Assembly: GCA_947044405.1 (NCBI GenBank)
Contig: CAMRHE010000461.1
Coordinates: 186,001 to 250,000, forward strand
Length of the DNA: 64,000 bases
Origin: Leptodactylus fallax
Lineage: Eukaryota > Chordata > Amphibia > Anura > Leptodactylidae
Reading direction: 5' to 3'
In this document: piece after piece, positions 11,520 to 23,619 of the stretch
Numbering within the stretch: the stretch's first letter is position 1
Layout of the letters: each line of letters starts with the position of its first letter
Made by a program: the position numbers and the translations under genes
The notes under the pieces: generated by a model
Told to the model about the DNA's origin: nothing
What the model saw: only the letters and a program-made list of their open reading frames with translations
Database searches by the model: none

Positions 11520-13650
11520 TGTCACAGTTTGTTATTCAATTTCTCCAGAGAACAGAAATACCCCACATGTGGGTGTAAACTGATGTTTGGGCATTCGGCA
11601 GTACACAGAAGGGAAGGAGCGACACTGGATGTTTGAAAAGCAGATTTTGCTGGAATAGTTTTCAGGTGCCATGTTGCATTTGCAGAACACCCAAAGTACC
11701 AATACAGTGGAAACTCCCAAAAGTGACCCCATTTTGGAAACTACACCCCTCATAGAATTTATCTAGTGGTATGGTGAGCATTTTGACCTCACAGCTGTTT
11801 CACAGATTTTATTAACATTGGGATGTAAAAATGAAAAATTACTTTTTTTCTAATAAACCATCCATTTAGCGACATATTTTTAATTTTTGCAAGTGATTAA
11901 AGAAGAAAAAACACCCCACAGTTTGTTACACAATTTCTTCTGAACACATAAATATCCCATATGTGATTATAATCTACTGTATGGGCACATGGTGGGGCTC
12001 AGAATGGAAAGAGCGCTGTTTAGCTTTAGGAGGGCAGATGTGGCTGGAATAGTTTTCAGGTCCATGTCGCATTTGCAGAGTCCCTAAAGTACCAATACAA
12101 TAGAAACCCCTCAAAAGTGACCCCATTTTGGAAACTACACCCCTCAAGTAATGTATCAAGGAGTATTATCATTTTGAGCCTAAAAATGCTTCCCAAAAAT
12201 TAATATACAAAGTGAAAATTGAAGTTTTTGAAGAAATATCCAATTTCAGTGCTTAGTACGATGCGGCCACTTTGTGGCATCAGAGACATGCACTCCTAAA
12301 ACTATTAAGTGGGCTATCCCGGGGGAAAAAAATTTTATATATGTGGGTGTAAACTGCTGCTTGGGCACACAGCAGGGCTCAGAAGGGAAGCACTGTGTTT
12401 TTTTTTAGCTTTTGTAGTATAGATTTAGAGGGACTTTTTGAACACCATGTTGTTTTTGCAGAACCCTGGAGGTGCCAGTAAACTGGAACTCCCCAAGAAG
12501 TGACCCCATTTTGTAGGGGCAATTTTAGGGTCTCTGCAAATGTGACATGGCGTCCAAAAACCAACAATCTAAATCTGTGCTCCAAAAGTACATAGCGCTC
12601 CTTCACATCTGCACACTGCTGTGTGCCCAAATGGCAGTTTATGCCCACATGTATGACACTGGTGTACCCAGGATAATGTACTTAGCAACACCATATGTGG
12701 GTATAAACTGCTGTTTGGGAACAGCTGGGCACAGAAGGGAAGGAGCCCTATTTTGGTTTGTGGAGTACAGTGTGGTTTTTGGACACCATGTCACTTTTGC
12801 AGAGCCCAAGAATTGCCAGTAAAGTGGAATCCACAGACATGTCACCCCATTTTGGAAACTACACCCTTCAAGGGATTTATCAAGTGGTGTAGCAAGCATT
12901 ATTAACCCTTAAGTGTTGCATTCTTTTAATTTCCAGAAATGAATGCGCAGCTGATAATGAAAAGTTAAATATAACATTTTTCCAGAGATTCGCCATTTCA
13001 GTGCCCAATATGTTGTGCCCAGCTTATGTCTGCACAGACACACTCCAAAAACTGTTAAGCGGGTAACCCGGGTACAACAGCTTTTGTAGCGTTCATCTCT
13101 GATACAAGCCGGGCACAACATATTACGCACTGAAATTACATAATCCTGGAAAAATTTTCAACTTTCACCATCCTCTGCATATTCATTTATGGATAATAAA
13201 TTATAGCAACACTTGGGGGTTAAAAATTCTCACTGTACCCCTGGATAAATTCCTTCAGGAGTGTAGTTTCCAAAATGGGGTGACATGTCAGGGGATTCCA
13301 CTTTACTGGCGTTTCAGCTCTGCAAAAGTGCAATGGTGTCCAAAAACCAAACCGTCCAAGCCTGTGCTCCAAAAACCAAATAGCGCTCCTTCCATTCTGT
13401 GCCCGGTTGTGCTCAAACAGCAGTTTATACCCACATATGACATTAAGTACATTACCCAGGTTACACCAGTGTCATACATGTGGACATAAACTGCAGTTTG
13501 GGCAGATTCAGATGTTTGGGATCTGGATGCCATGTCATGTTTGCAGAGGCTGTAAGGTACCATAAAAGTGGATTCCCCAAAGCAGCAACCCCATTTTGAC
13601 AAGTGCACCCCTCAAAGAATTTATCAAGGGGTGTAGTGAGCATTAGTATA
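11520..13650 (+). repeat. Internal degenerate tandem modules of the TTAA repeat
   Basis: The same phrases recur: a cccca(c/t)atgtggg start, taaactg(c/a)tgtttgggca, cagaagggaag, tttgcagagc, agtgaccccattttggaaac and tacacccctca. Direct copies begin near 11550, 11950, 12340 and 12700. Inverted copies lie near 12500-12650 and 13255-13470, so the array mixes orientations. Apparent open frames inside it are reading-through of this repeat. Confidence 0.75.
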
Positions 13651-14954
13651 CCAGACATGAATACACAGCAGATGGGGAAAAGTGAATAGGTAAGCTGTGT
13701 GGAGTTCATTGGGAACACCAAATTCCCTACTATTTCCCCAGTACTTCCTATTATTGGGGAGGTCACTCTGGGGGTCACTTCTGGTTTATTTTCCCTCGTA
13801 AACTCTAAATCTGGGGTGTCCCCTGATATACGCTCGCACAGCTTATACATTCCCTTCCTGCCGCAACCAGTTTTGTTCTAATGATTTGGCGATTTTTGGG
13901 GTTTTTGTCTTCATATTGTACAAGCTATATTTTCTTTATTTCTCTGGTGATGTAGCCATATGAGGGTCTGTTGTCTGCGGGGTGAGATGTATTTTGTAAT
14001 GACATCATCTTTGGGCGCCTATAACTTATTGAATAAATTTTTTTAACTCTTTCTTGGTGGATTAAAAAAAAAAAAAACATCAATTCTAGCACTGTGTTTT
14101 ACCTTTTAAATTTTTCACCATGTAGCATAAAGCATAAGTAACATGTTACCTTTATTCTTTGGGTCGGTACGATTACGGCAATACCTCATTTATATTGTTT
14201 TTGTATGCGATACTAATTTTGTAGAACAAAAACCCATTTAGGGACATAAATTAATTGTTTTTGCATTGCCATCTTCTGAGATGCGTAACATTTTTATTTT
14301 GTGGTTTACAGAGTTGGTTGAGGGCTTATTTTTTGCAGGACAGCCTGTTCTTTTTATTGGTACTGTTTTGGGGTACATATGACTTTTTGATCACTTTTTA
14401 TGGCATATTTTGTAAGGTGAGATGGAGAAAAATCATTACTTCCTGCGGGTTTTTTCCATTTTTTTTCCCCCGACTTTCACTGTGTATGTAAAATATTGTT
14501 TCAGTTTTATTGTACAGGTTGTTACGGATGCGGCGATACCAAATATGTATTGTTTTTATTAATTTTTAGTTTTTTTTATATAATTCATTTTATATAGAAA
14601 AAGGGAATTTTTGGGGCTTTACTCTTGTATTAATTTTTTTTCACAAACTTTATTTTATTTTTTTTTTCACTTTTTTATTTTTTCATAAATAAATAAATTT
14701 CATATTTCAGATGCTTTGATCTCTGGCTCAGTACTATAAACTGCAAGACACGAGCATACAAGTGTCTTGCAATCTATACAGGAAGTGAGGCTATGCAGAC
14801 GCATAGCGCTGACTTCCGGCAGTCTCGGCAGGATCAACTAGGTAGTGGGGTCTCCAGGCAGCCTGGGGTCACTGGGCAGACCCCGGGCTGCAGATTATAG
14901 ATATCAGCATCTCGCCGTGGGGGGTGCCGAGGGGAGCGGAAAAATTTTCTGACC

Positions 14955-15121
14955 GGAGGTTATGGAGCAGGGTGTTAGCTGTCAGTTACAGCTAACACCC
15001 AGTTCCGATGCCGCCCGCTCAGATATTGAGCGGTCGGCCGCCCTAGGGCGTAGTATTACATCCTGTTGTGGGAAGTACCATGCGCACAGGACGTAATAGT
15101 ACGTCCAATGTCGTTAACGGG
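14955..15121. repeat. Hairpin-rich GC tail of the TTAA repeat
   Basis: Three stem-loops are visible: ggtgttagctgt with acagctaacacc (14969-15000), gccgcccgctca with tgagcggtcggc (about 15010-15040), and a tagtattacatcctg with caggacgtaatagta pair (about 15050-15105). The last lies next to the terminal TTAA. Confidence 0.7.
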
Positions 15122-15541
15122 TTAAAGACTAAACTTCAGACAGAAAGGCCCACAAACAAACAGCAACTGAAAACCGCTCCAGTAAAGGCCTGGCAGAGCA
15201 GTAAAAAGGAGGAAACACAGCGTCTGGTGATGTTCATGAGTTCAAGACTTCAGGCAGTCATTGCCAACAAAGGATGAACAACCAAGTATTACAAATTAAC
15301 ATTTTATTTACAATTATTTATTTTATCCAATTACTTTTGATCCCCTGAAATGAAGGGATTGTGTATAATAAATGCTTTAGTTCCTCACATTTTTATGCAA
15401 TCATTTTATTCGACCCACTGAATTAAAGCTGAAAGTCTGAACTTCAACTGCATCTGAATTGTTTTGTTCAAAATTCATTGTGGTAATGTACAGAACCAAA
15501 ATGAGAAAAATGTTGTGTCTGTCCAAATATTTATGGACCTA

Positions 15542-16330
15542 ATGCAGCATCCCAGAATGCTACTACTTTACTTGTTTTTCTTTTCTGCCTCTGGGTTGTG
15601 TTGGAATGTCCCATCTTCTATGTTCTGTGTTACATGTTATTTTGATGCAGCTTTCCCTGTTGTTTTTCCCCCTCAGTGTTCAAACTATATCTTGTTTCAG
15701 CTCTAGCCAATCACAGGCCACTGGGCGGGGTTGTGGGAGACCATAGTCTCCACAGTGACGGTTGAGCCCTCAGTCTAGTCTGGTTCCAGTCTAGTGAGTG
15801 CAGTTTGTGAGAAAGGGTGCAGAGTATCCCTGCATCCCACAGCTGGACTGAGGCCCTACGGTCGCCCCCACACAGGCTCCAGGAGGAAAACTATCATCCC
15901 CAGAGACAGCTCTGAGAAGGGCGTTCTGTTGTCTATACTTTTGGACACCGTGCCAGGAGTAACAGTGGAGGACACTGACAGGAGGTACTCACTCGGGCCT
16001 AACCAGAAGATAACTAGATCCCTGTCAGCACTGCCCGTGTCACCACTATCCCCAGCATCCATATCTGGGAGAGGCACGAGAGGCGGAGTAGTTGGAGGAG
16101 AAGTTTGTCATAGAGCCTGTAGTATCCCTGGGCACCTTCCTAGAACCAAGGTTGGGGGATTCGACACTGTACTACTACCCCCATTTGGAAGCTGCCATTG
16201 TATCTGTTTCCAGTTGCTGGAAAGTTGCTTGGCCTAGCAGGTGGCACACCATATGCCACTACAACTCCCATCCTCTGGTCTCCTTCATCTGGGTTGCGGC
16301 ACTAACTGTATATAAAGAGAAAATCAGGTA
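15542..16330. other. GC-richer segment, unassigned
   Basis: An open frame of 147 codons at 15794-16237 shows no recognisable domain and has low-complexity Ser/Pro/Gly composition. Just upstream, about 15703-15735, a CCAAT-type agccaatcacag and a gggcgggg GC box occur together on the plus strand, which is promoter-like or LTR-like. I could not identify repeat borders. Confidence 0.3.
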
Positions 16331-16759
16331 AACATACTATATATTATGGTATACCCAGACATATTATATATGGATATCATGGTAAAACAGTAAAACCATA
16401 TAATTATAAAGCTATGACCAGACATATTATAAATGCATAAAAAGTATATATGTATAATATTTTTTTTAAATATCGCAGACACATGCATATTGAGTAAAAT
16501 CTCAGCAAAATTGCATTGTGCAACAACTCTGTGACATCACATTGCATTAAAATTAAAATTATAATGCACATGCACATGACAAATGTTGCCATGTAGCCCT
16601 AGCCCAAAGATACAAACAGGCCTATTCTACATATTTAAAATACCATCAAGCACAGTACATACATTTGTACATGGACTTTTTATAGCATTTTGGGGTACCT
16701 ATAAATTATTTTTTTTTTTTAATTATATATTTTTATTAAACTTTATTTTTATTATGGGT

Positions 16760-18030
16760 TCATGGTTGTTAGGAGGAAATCATCAGCAAATAAGAAGATC
16801 TTAAATTGTCTATCCTTATCAGTGATTCTGGAGATGTCAGGATCTGCTTTAATCCTCCCTGCTAAAGGATCAATGCTTAAGACATATAGAAGAGTGGTCA
16901 GGGGGCTGTCGGGAGCCATTCCTTATGGGAAAGGCATGTGAGTGGGTGTGGAGTAGACAAACCAGTGCCTCAGGCATGGCGTACAGACTTTCCAAGACTC
17001 AGAAAAAAGGCCCACTAAAACCAAAATGGTGTAAAGTGCGGAACCTCTACTAGATCCACTAACCTGCGAGTGTTGTCTCCCACCTGGTGGCACCAGATAA
17101 ATCCCACCTGAAACTTGTGAATATGAAAGGGCAACCAGCAACTAAATTGGTTTGCTAGAGTTTTAGTGAATATTTTTAAATCTGAGTTAAGTAGAGCTAT
17201 ATGACGGTATGAGATGTGAGAGCTAAGCAAAATTCCCAATACCGCAGAGCCTGACAAAAATTCATTAAATAGCTTGACCATGTGAGGGAGCAAGATAGGT
17301 TTTGTAGTAGAAATATGCCAGCCCATCAGGACATGGGAACTTAACCCCTGGGAGCTCCTTCAGCACCTCACCCAACTCCTCCTCCTTAATGTCTTGTTTT
17401 AAATGTGTTAGGGCTTCAGGTGACAATTTGGGGAGTGCAAAGGCATCTAGATAGTCTAGAGAACAATTTCTCTGGGTCTCTTCCTTCAGTAGGGGGTTGA
17501 AGATGGAGTGCAAGGCCATATAGTATTCGTCAAGCAGTCTAGCAATTGAATGCAGTTCATATAGAGGGACTCCCAGTTGTACTAAGGATTTGGTCTCGCA
17601 GCTCGTGTGGGATTTGTTGCCGTTTTCATAATATCTCTGTGTAGAGTAACATATTAGGGATTCAATTTTTGCGAGAGAAAGACCTTGGATTTGTGCTCTA
17701 AGATCCATGATCTTCCTAAGTAAAGTACTTAACGCATGTGTTCCCAGGGACAGTTAAAATGAGGATTTCTGACAAAGGTCCATGACCAGTGCTATGCATT
17801 ATTCTCTGAAGACCATTTTGTTTGCTTTCCAAAGCGTAGGGTGTGAGGGAACAGTGGAGTTTTTCAGAAAATATTTAAGTAAGATTTGGTGCAATTTTTC
17901 TTTGGTGAGTGGATTTGACAACAATAATTTGTTAAACCTCCAATAGCATGGCCGTGGTGGAGGTCCCCAATCACAGGGGCAAGGTTTGATCAGTTTGCAG
18001 AGTCAAAATGTTACTGAAAAAAAAAATCAA
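16760..18030 (-). pseudogene. L1/Tx1 LINE ORF2, middle part
   Basis: Fragment of an L1-clade ORF2 polyprotein on the minus strand. In protein order it has a CDWGPPPRPCYWRFNKLLLS block after the endonuclease, a linker with ICYSTQRYYENGNKS, and LPKLSPEALTHL leading to LPGVKFPCPDGLAYFYYK. Then come the RT blocks HIALLNSDLKIFTKTLANQF and VGFIWCHQVGDNTRRLVDL, and IFLFADDFLLT near 16766-16798. The FADD catalytic pair is intact. Several frameshifts and the lack of ORF1, endonuclease and C-terminus show it is dead. Confidence 0.85.
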
Positions 18031-18039
18031 TGCGGGAAT

Positions 18040-18735
18040 AAGTCTGATGTGGATGGTATTAAAAAAGAGATAAATTATTTTTATGTTTGGGGGATGTGAA
18101 AGTCAACTATTCAGCAATTGCTTTATTACATTTTAATCTTTTTTAATGGGTTGTTATAAGTAGTGCAAAAATCTGCTGACTCACTGGAAGGTATATTCAA
18201 TACAGAAAAAAAAGTAGATTCAGCATTCTCCAGCCATTGTTTTTATCAATTAATTATCTTTTTCACCAGGTTGTTATAATTGTGGAAGTACAAAATATAA
18301 TTTTTTTTTTTTACAGTTTTTTTTTTTTTTATAGAAATATATTTTTTTCATGAAACAGTGTTTTGTTTTTGTCTAGTGGAAGGGGGTTAATTATAGCAAA
18401 CTTTTCATAACTTTTTTATTTTTCTGTTCACAGCCATATGAGGGGTTAATGTTTGTGGGACAAATTTTTCTTCATAATGGTACCATTTATTATTCTGTAC
18501 ACTGTACTGGAAAGCTAGAAAAAAATTCAGAATGGGAAATTGGAGAAAAATCACATTTGTGCGACTTTCTTATGGGCAACGTTTTTACGGCGTTCACTGT
18601 GCAGCCAAAATTACATATCGCCTGTATTCTATGTTTTGGTACAATTCTGGGGATACCAAATTTATATAGTTTTATTTACATTTTCAACATTAAAAGTTTT
18701 ATTAAAGGTTTATCAAATGACATACAAAATAAAAA
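18040..18735 (+). repeat. T-rich stretch with a fragment of the TTAA repeat
   Basis: The part at about 18360-18700 resembles the T-rich block at 13960-14600 (ccatatgagggg, ttaatgtttgtgggacaaat, gaaaaatcac and gataccaaat in the same order). The rest is runs of T and A. No gene. Confidence 0.55.
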
Positions 18736-18749
18736 GGAGTAGCAAGTGA

Positions 18750-20044
18750 AAGAAATTTCTGTAACTATCCAAAGAGGGAGGGGTCAAGGTGAAGAAAAAG
18801 TGGGAGAAGGCAAATAGCCTTGTGCAGCAGAGCAAAACATAACAAAACGTAGTGCAACAGATAGCAAAGGGAAGAGTGTATCTTCCAATACATGGAGAAA
18901 CCTAAAGAGGTGCCAAGGGGTGAAGCAGCTAAATAGAAGTATGAAAGCGGAAGGTAGCGAAGAAAAGATAGCAAAGAAGGTAGAGTAAGGGAGGGAAGGG
19001 ACAAGAAAGTAGGATGCGAGGAAGCAGTCAGGAGTGGAAGGTATAGAAGAAAGTCTGGAAGATGGTGGAATAGTAAAAAGTGTTCCAGAGGAGTCAAGTT
19101 TTCTGGTGGGAATTGTCGTTCGATTTAAGTTCCACAACCAGGTCCTCCATACGGCTTATATGGAAGATCTCTTTAAGGCAATCAGAAAAAGATGGAGGAG
19201 AGACGGACTACCACAGTCTAGGTAAGACAGACCTGGCCACCATTAGTAGAAAACCAATAAGTATACGGGTATGTTTGTGGATTTTGCTCAGTAAGATAGA
19301 GAGAAGAAGAGGCACTGGCTCATCCTTCAACTCAAAGCCGGTGACAGTCTGAATGACTCTGCAGACCTCATGCCAGAAGGCGTGTAGTTGGGGGCAGTTG
19401 CACTCTGTACCAGCAGGTGAAGATTCTATAGTTAGTCTCTTGAGCTTTACATGAGATAGATAATTTATGACATGAATAGAAAGCGGAGAGCCACACATCT
19501 GGAGGAAAGGTAACCCCAAGGTCTCTCTCAAAGCCCACAGTAAATGGTGGGAGTGGGTCGTCCTTGTTATCTGATCCTGATATAGTCTGTATATGAGCGA
19601 GACAGGATGGAGTGGCTTAGTGGTAGCTATACAAATGCGTTCAAATGGGTATAGTGGTCTGTGAAGATTGTTAGTTTGTTTGGTGGATGTGTAAAAGTGG
19701 TGTAATTGAATATATTGCCAATGAGAGATCAAATTTCTGGAGTCATGGAGAACCAAGTCAGGGTAAGGGAGAAGAGAAGACTGAAAGAGTACTTGGCAAA
19801 ATGTGGTGGGGGTCTGAATAGTCTGCAGGGATAGGAAGGTAGGGAAGAGGGCTGCTGGCAAGTCTGGGTTGCCTGAGACAGGAGTCAGTGTGCCATCGTT
19901 CACAAAAAGTCGCTGAGTGGAATGATGGACCTGGCACACACCCAGGTCCTGTCGGGCAATATATGGAACATCAGTGGATTCTTTGTCTGACCAGTGAAGT
20001 CTATGGAGCCATGGGAGAGAAGTGAGAAGGAGAGGGCACACCAA
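18750..20044 (-). pseudogene. L1/Tx1 LINE ORF2, C-terminal part
   Basis: An open stretch of 278 codons at 19208-20044 matches the C-terminal region of L1/Tx1 ORF2, downstream of the reverse transcriptase. The diagnostic end is CNCPQLHAFWHEVCRVIQ, then LLLSILLSK and ILIGFLLMVARSVLPRLW, corresponding to the Cys-rich and A(A/R)xxIxRxW terminal blocks of L1. No catalytic motif lies in this part. It sits next to ORF1 sequence at 20100-20680 without the RT between them, so an internal deletion or recombination joined the two. Confidence 0.8.
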
Positions 20045-20099
20045 CCTCTCCAGGGCAACCGAGAGTTTAGAGCTAGCAGTATGGTGTCAGTCCAGGATG

Positions 20100-20680
20100 A
20101 GCGTGGTGACCACAACTTAGTAGTAGTAGTAAAATGTAACAAGGGCAACAAATTGTGAGATTAGCAATACAAAATAACTTGTAGGGAGAATGGAAAGTCC
20201 CAGTGGTAGGAAATTCCTTGTTCTTGAAGAAGGGCTAAGAGAGTTTTTAGTGTAGCTCTTTGTAATAAGGCATGGCGGATAGATCAGAGAAGAGGGACAG
20301 TTGCGCCCCATCAAATTCTATGAGTTTGAGTTCCTAGGCTTTAAGCATGATCTCCTCCATGTGAACATAGTAGTGCACTCTGCAGATGATGTCTCGAGGC
20401 TTCGCTGAGCTTCAGGATCAGAGCTTCTAGGTCTAAGGGCTTGGTGGGCCCTAGCAATCTGGATGTCAGCCAGATGACCTATTAGCATGTTATACCAGTT
20501 AGAGCGGGGATGAGATCAGATGATGGTATAGCTTCGGGTAGGCCTAGGATTCTGATATTGTTGCAGTAGTTACGGTTTTCTATGTCATCCATGTGTGCCA
20601 TCAAATGGCGCCAGTGGGCCATATTAGAGGAGAAGGATTGTTGCAGAGACTGAATAGAGGTAATGCGACGGTTTTGGAAA
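20100..20680 (-). pseudogene. L1/Tx1 LINE ORF1, partial
   Basis: The minus strand shows the end of the coiled coil and the RNA-recognition domain of an L1 ORF1 protein, the chaperone that coats the element RNA. MDDIENRNYCNNIRILGLPE matches the conserved LENRxRRxNIRIxGLPE block. Further on come VHYYVHMEEIMLKA and LIEFDGAQLSLFSDLSA, from the C-terminal domain. Stops and frameshifts interrupt it several times. Confidence 0.75.
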
Positions 20681-20689
20681 TCACAACAT

Positions 20690-20840
20690 TTCCTCTATGC
20701 ATATTTTTCTGCAAGGTGTAGATGGGATTCGCTAGAATCCCATCCACTTTGCAGGGACTGTTAAACTCCACGGTTTTTGCTGTAGAGTTTCCACTGAAGA
20801 ATTCAATAAATTAAATTTAAAAAAAAAAAAAAAAAGCAGT
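20690..20840. repeat. Foldback MITE fragment with A-run
   Basis: Contains gatgggattcgctagaatcc with catcc following, a near-perfect hairpin also found at 23860-23880 and 26528-26555 in the foldback MITEs. It ends in about 17 A residues. Confidence 0.6.
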
Positions 20841-22090
20841 GAGTCTTACGGTTATACCCGATATGTCACATATGGCTAAGAATTACACACAACATACCGC
20901 TGTTCATTAATGTACAGTAACATTGATGGCATCTTTTTTAAGGTTCCTCTATAAGATTAGAAAATAGTATGCTTGGAGTTGAAGGTCAGCTTTATTCATA
21001 TGAATAAGTGTTAGGTGCGGTACCAACACAGTCCTTGGACAAAAGTGGCGCAAGGAGAACAAAATCTCTTTATTATAATGTCATCTAATATAGCCTCTTT
21101 GAGTGCAATCAACATGTAGAATCAATTATTGAAATGTCCTAAATAATTCATTTATATTTCTTCTTATACTATTAGTTGAAGATGTAAAAGACTAGCATTA
21201 AATTTATTTATCACTGTATATTGTATATATGTTCCTGTTCCATTTTTGTTAAATGCTAGTTGCTGCATTTTCTGCTAATGTGAGTCCAATGCATTTGAAA
21301 GTTTTCTTTCCATGCCCTCTGGAAAAATCAATTTCAAAGACCATGTAATGCTGACAAGGTATGACACTTGCAATCTTTATTCTTGTAGTCAGCAGGTCTA
21401 GGCATGTGTCCTGAAAGATTGGGGGATGGGGATTATTCAAAGGGAAATTCATTTTAAAAAAATCTATTCTGAGCAACACAATAATCCTTGTGTAAACAAT
21501 ATAAAATAAATGTATGCTTGTATTGCTTACCTGGTAAATGATGCAATGAAATACAACCTGTTCACTTTGTGTATAAGGTTCAGAATATTTTGAACAAATA
21601 TGTTCACTCTATGTATTTTCTCCAACAATAATTCCCTTGGCATGAAGAGTATGCATCATTTTTCACTGACTACTCGTGCTTTGGCAATGTTTTGTCATGC
21701 TGTGCTGTGGTCTCAATTCAATAAAGTGTTTTGTTCAATATATGTTTTGTACAGTTAAATTATAATAGATTGTACACATACACACACACATGTATATATA
21801 TATATATATATATATATATTCACAGGACATGACGTTGAACTATTCCATTATTGCATGTAATTTTTAATAACAATCTTAATCTGAATACTCTTCACAGATG
21901 TATACAGATATGTCCTCCCTTAACTGCCCTTTTGGATGGACTTGACCAGACATACATATCACAAATTCAGCAGTTCTTCTAAACACAACATGGTTTTGTG
22001 TCCAGTTATCACATATGTGATATGCTGACTCTACTACTCATGTCTATTTGTGACCACAGAATTGGAGGAAGGTGATTTACAGTCTTTTAA
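20841..22090. other. Unassigned AT-rich DNA
   Basis: No gene or recognised repeat apart from a (CA)(TA) microsatellite at 21776-21822. Confidence 0.4.
21776..21822. repeat. (CA)n(TA)n microsatellite
   Basis: acacatacacacacacatg followed by about 12 TA units. Confidence 0.95.
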
Positions 22091-22530
22091 GGCTTTTGTT
22101 AGCATGGTGTGATAACAGGAGCTGTGTCTGTGGCATTATTTCCGGGTCTCAGAAGCTGGAAAATACTCAGACTCTGGCGGCTTAACACCCCAGATATCGT
22201 GATCAATAGTGATCACGGCATCTGGGTAGTTTGGCGGCAAATCCGCACCCTCCCGCCACCCCTGGGGTCCTTTGCGATGGGTTTGTGGTGTCTGAGGGGA
22301 TGCCATGGCAGCCAGGAGGCCGAGCAATGGCCACCTAACTGCCTTTCCTTATTGAACATAGGGAGTCTATGTGTGATGTACTGTAATACAATGTATTGCA
22401 GTACATTGCACTGGGGATCAGCAGATCCCAGGTTCAAGTCTCCTTGTGGGACAGGAAAAAAGGAAAAATAAAGTATAGCAATAAACATAGGTAAAAAAAA
22501 AAAAAAAAAAGGACACAGCTTAAAAGTACC

Positions 22531-23307
22531 TTAAAGGGGTTTTCTGGGCGAGAAAATTATTTTTAAAAAAGGTCTGTTAGTGCTATCAGTGGGTGCACCC
22601 AAATACCTTTAGCAGTGTTTTGAGGGATTTCTGGCTTTCTATGGGAGCTCATGGTATCCTCTTCATTTGTTTACATGGGTAGTTTCCTGCTGTCTTAGCC
22701 TACAAATACCATGATGCATTGCAGTTCACTCAGATCCTCCCTCTCACTTCCTCATTCACAACTCCCGCATTTCCCTAGCTAGCCGGCAGACTACTAGCCC
22801 TACCTACCTACCTAGCTAACTAACTCAGTCCCCCAACCCCCTCCCCACGCCATCATACTTACCTGTTTTCTCATCCTGGAGATGACTTTCGTCAGTGCCG
22901 CTGTCCCCTCTTCTGCCCGCACCTGGGAACTGGCACCTGCGCAATAGAATGTCGGCAGAAGCAAAGAGAAGCAGCGGATCTACCACGCATGCGCAATAGA
23001 ACACTGTTCTGGATCCCTTGTGAAGGAAGCGATGCCCAGTAGAAGAAGAGGACGTGAGCATTGGTGAGTATGATGGGGACGGGGGGGGGGGGGGATAGAG
23101 AGAAGTACTGGTGACCTCCCATCTCCGGAAACAGCGAAACGGAACGTCACCAGGAAATCAGAAAATGTGCCTGGGGCGGTCACATGACCTCCCCCGGCAT
23201 ATAGGTAAATATACATTTTTTTTAAAGGGAGTAAATTAGAAGTTAGGCAGGGGGAGGGGGTTTAGCTTAGTTTTAAAGTTTTAGTTTATGCTGGACAACT
23301 CCTTTAA
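22531..23307. mobile_element. TTAA MITE
   Basis: Bounded by ttaaaggggttttctgg and, at the right, ctggacaactcctttaa, which are imperfect inverted repeats with a TTAA at each edge. It sits at a TTAA inside the larger repeat, whose sequence resumes directly as ggaccaggcc. A long G-run occurs at 23080-23093 and CCTA-rich repeats at 22798-22820. Confidence 0.75.
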
Positions 23308-23619
23308 GGACCAGGCCTTATTTTTCAAATCTGACATGTATCACTTCGGGTGGTATTAACTTTGAAACGCTTTAACTTATCAGTATAAGTGATTCTGAGA
23401 TAGTTTTTTTGTGAATTTGCGAATTCTGCGAATTAAAAAATTATGTTTTTCAAAAAAGAGAAAAAAAAGTTTTCAAACGTTGAAATTACATGCTGTTCAT
23501 ATAGATAGTCATACTACCAAAATCACTTCAAATATATAATTTACCATATCTCTGCTTTATGTCAGCATCAAACTTTAATGACCCCATTCTCAAAACTGAA
23601 ATAATTACAACAGCATTTA

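Larger units (their letters stand above)
10905..15121 (+). mobile_element. 4.2-kb TTAA-flanked repeat (piggyBac- or Kolobok-like, non-autonomous)
   Basis: The insert is bordered by TTAA at 10901-10904 and 15122-15125. Its ends read cccctaaaggac and, as complement of the right end, cccgttaacgac, an imperfect 12-bp inverted repeat. A TTAA duplication and CCC start fit piggyBac or Kolobok superfamilies. It has no transposase gene. The body consists of an AT-rich head, repeated modules of about 300-400 bp (11520-13650), a T-rich block, and a GC-rich tail with strong hairpins. Related pieces occur at 18360-18700, 22091-25850 and 47520-48420. Confidence 0.75.
10040..15277 (+). pseudogene. Tc1 transposase (DD34E), interrupted
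   Basis: Begins at the ATG at 10040 (MRSKELSMQVKQAILKLRKQ) and runs through the helix-turn-helix block AKSTVWYILSNKESTGEL and the RPGRPRKTT linker. Frameshifts and stops follow in the middle, for example at ANxVNNTLQ near 10291. The WADES block holds the first catalytic Asp. In another frame, DNDPKHKAK and [12 protein letters not shown] give the second Asp and the Glu with 34 residues between them. The gene breaks at 10900 and resumes at 15122 with LKTKLQTERPTNKQQLK, ending SSRLQAVIANKG. Many lesions besides the insertion show that it was already decaying. Confidence 0.88.
9696..15541 (+). mobile_element. Tc1-like transposon split by a TTAA repeat
   Basis: A plus-strand Tc1 whose outer ends read atatttggacattgacaca and, at the right, tgtctgtccaaatatttatg. 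It is divided into 9696-10904 and 15122-15541 by the 4217-bp insertion described separately. Removing the insertion and one TTAA restores an uninterrupted alignment to Tc1 transposase, so the Tc1 is the older element. Confidence 0.88.

Noticed and set aside
11520..13880. Several open frames of 60-130 codons in the TTAA repeat
   Set aside because: Same peptides recur because of the repeated modules, occur on both strands, and show no known domain.
15794..16237. Host protein-coding exon
   Set aside because: No domain, no clear splice sites or conserved motif; left as unassigned.
22425..22450. Possible tRNA B-box (ggttcaagtctcc) suggesting a tRNA gene or SINE
   Set aside because: No A-box at the right distance, no cloverleaf could be drawn, and the segment belongs to the TTAA repeat family.
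22825..23216. Open frames of 76-78 codons
   Set aside because: Inside a TTAA MITE with a long G-run, no domain, overlapping frames.
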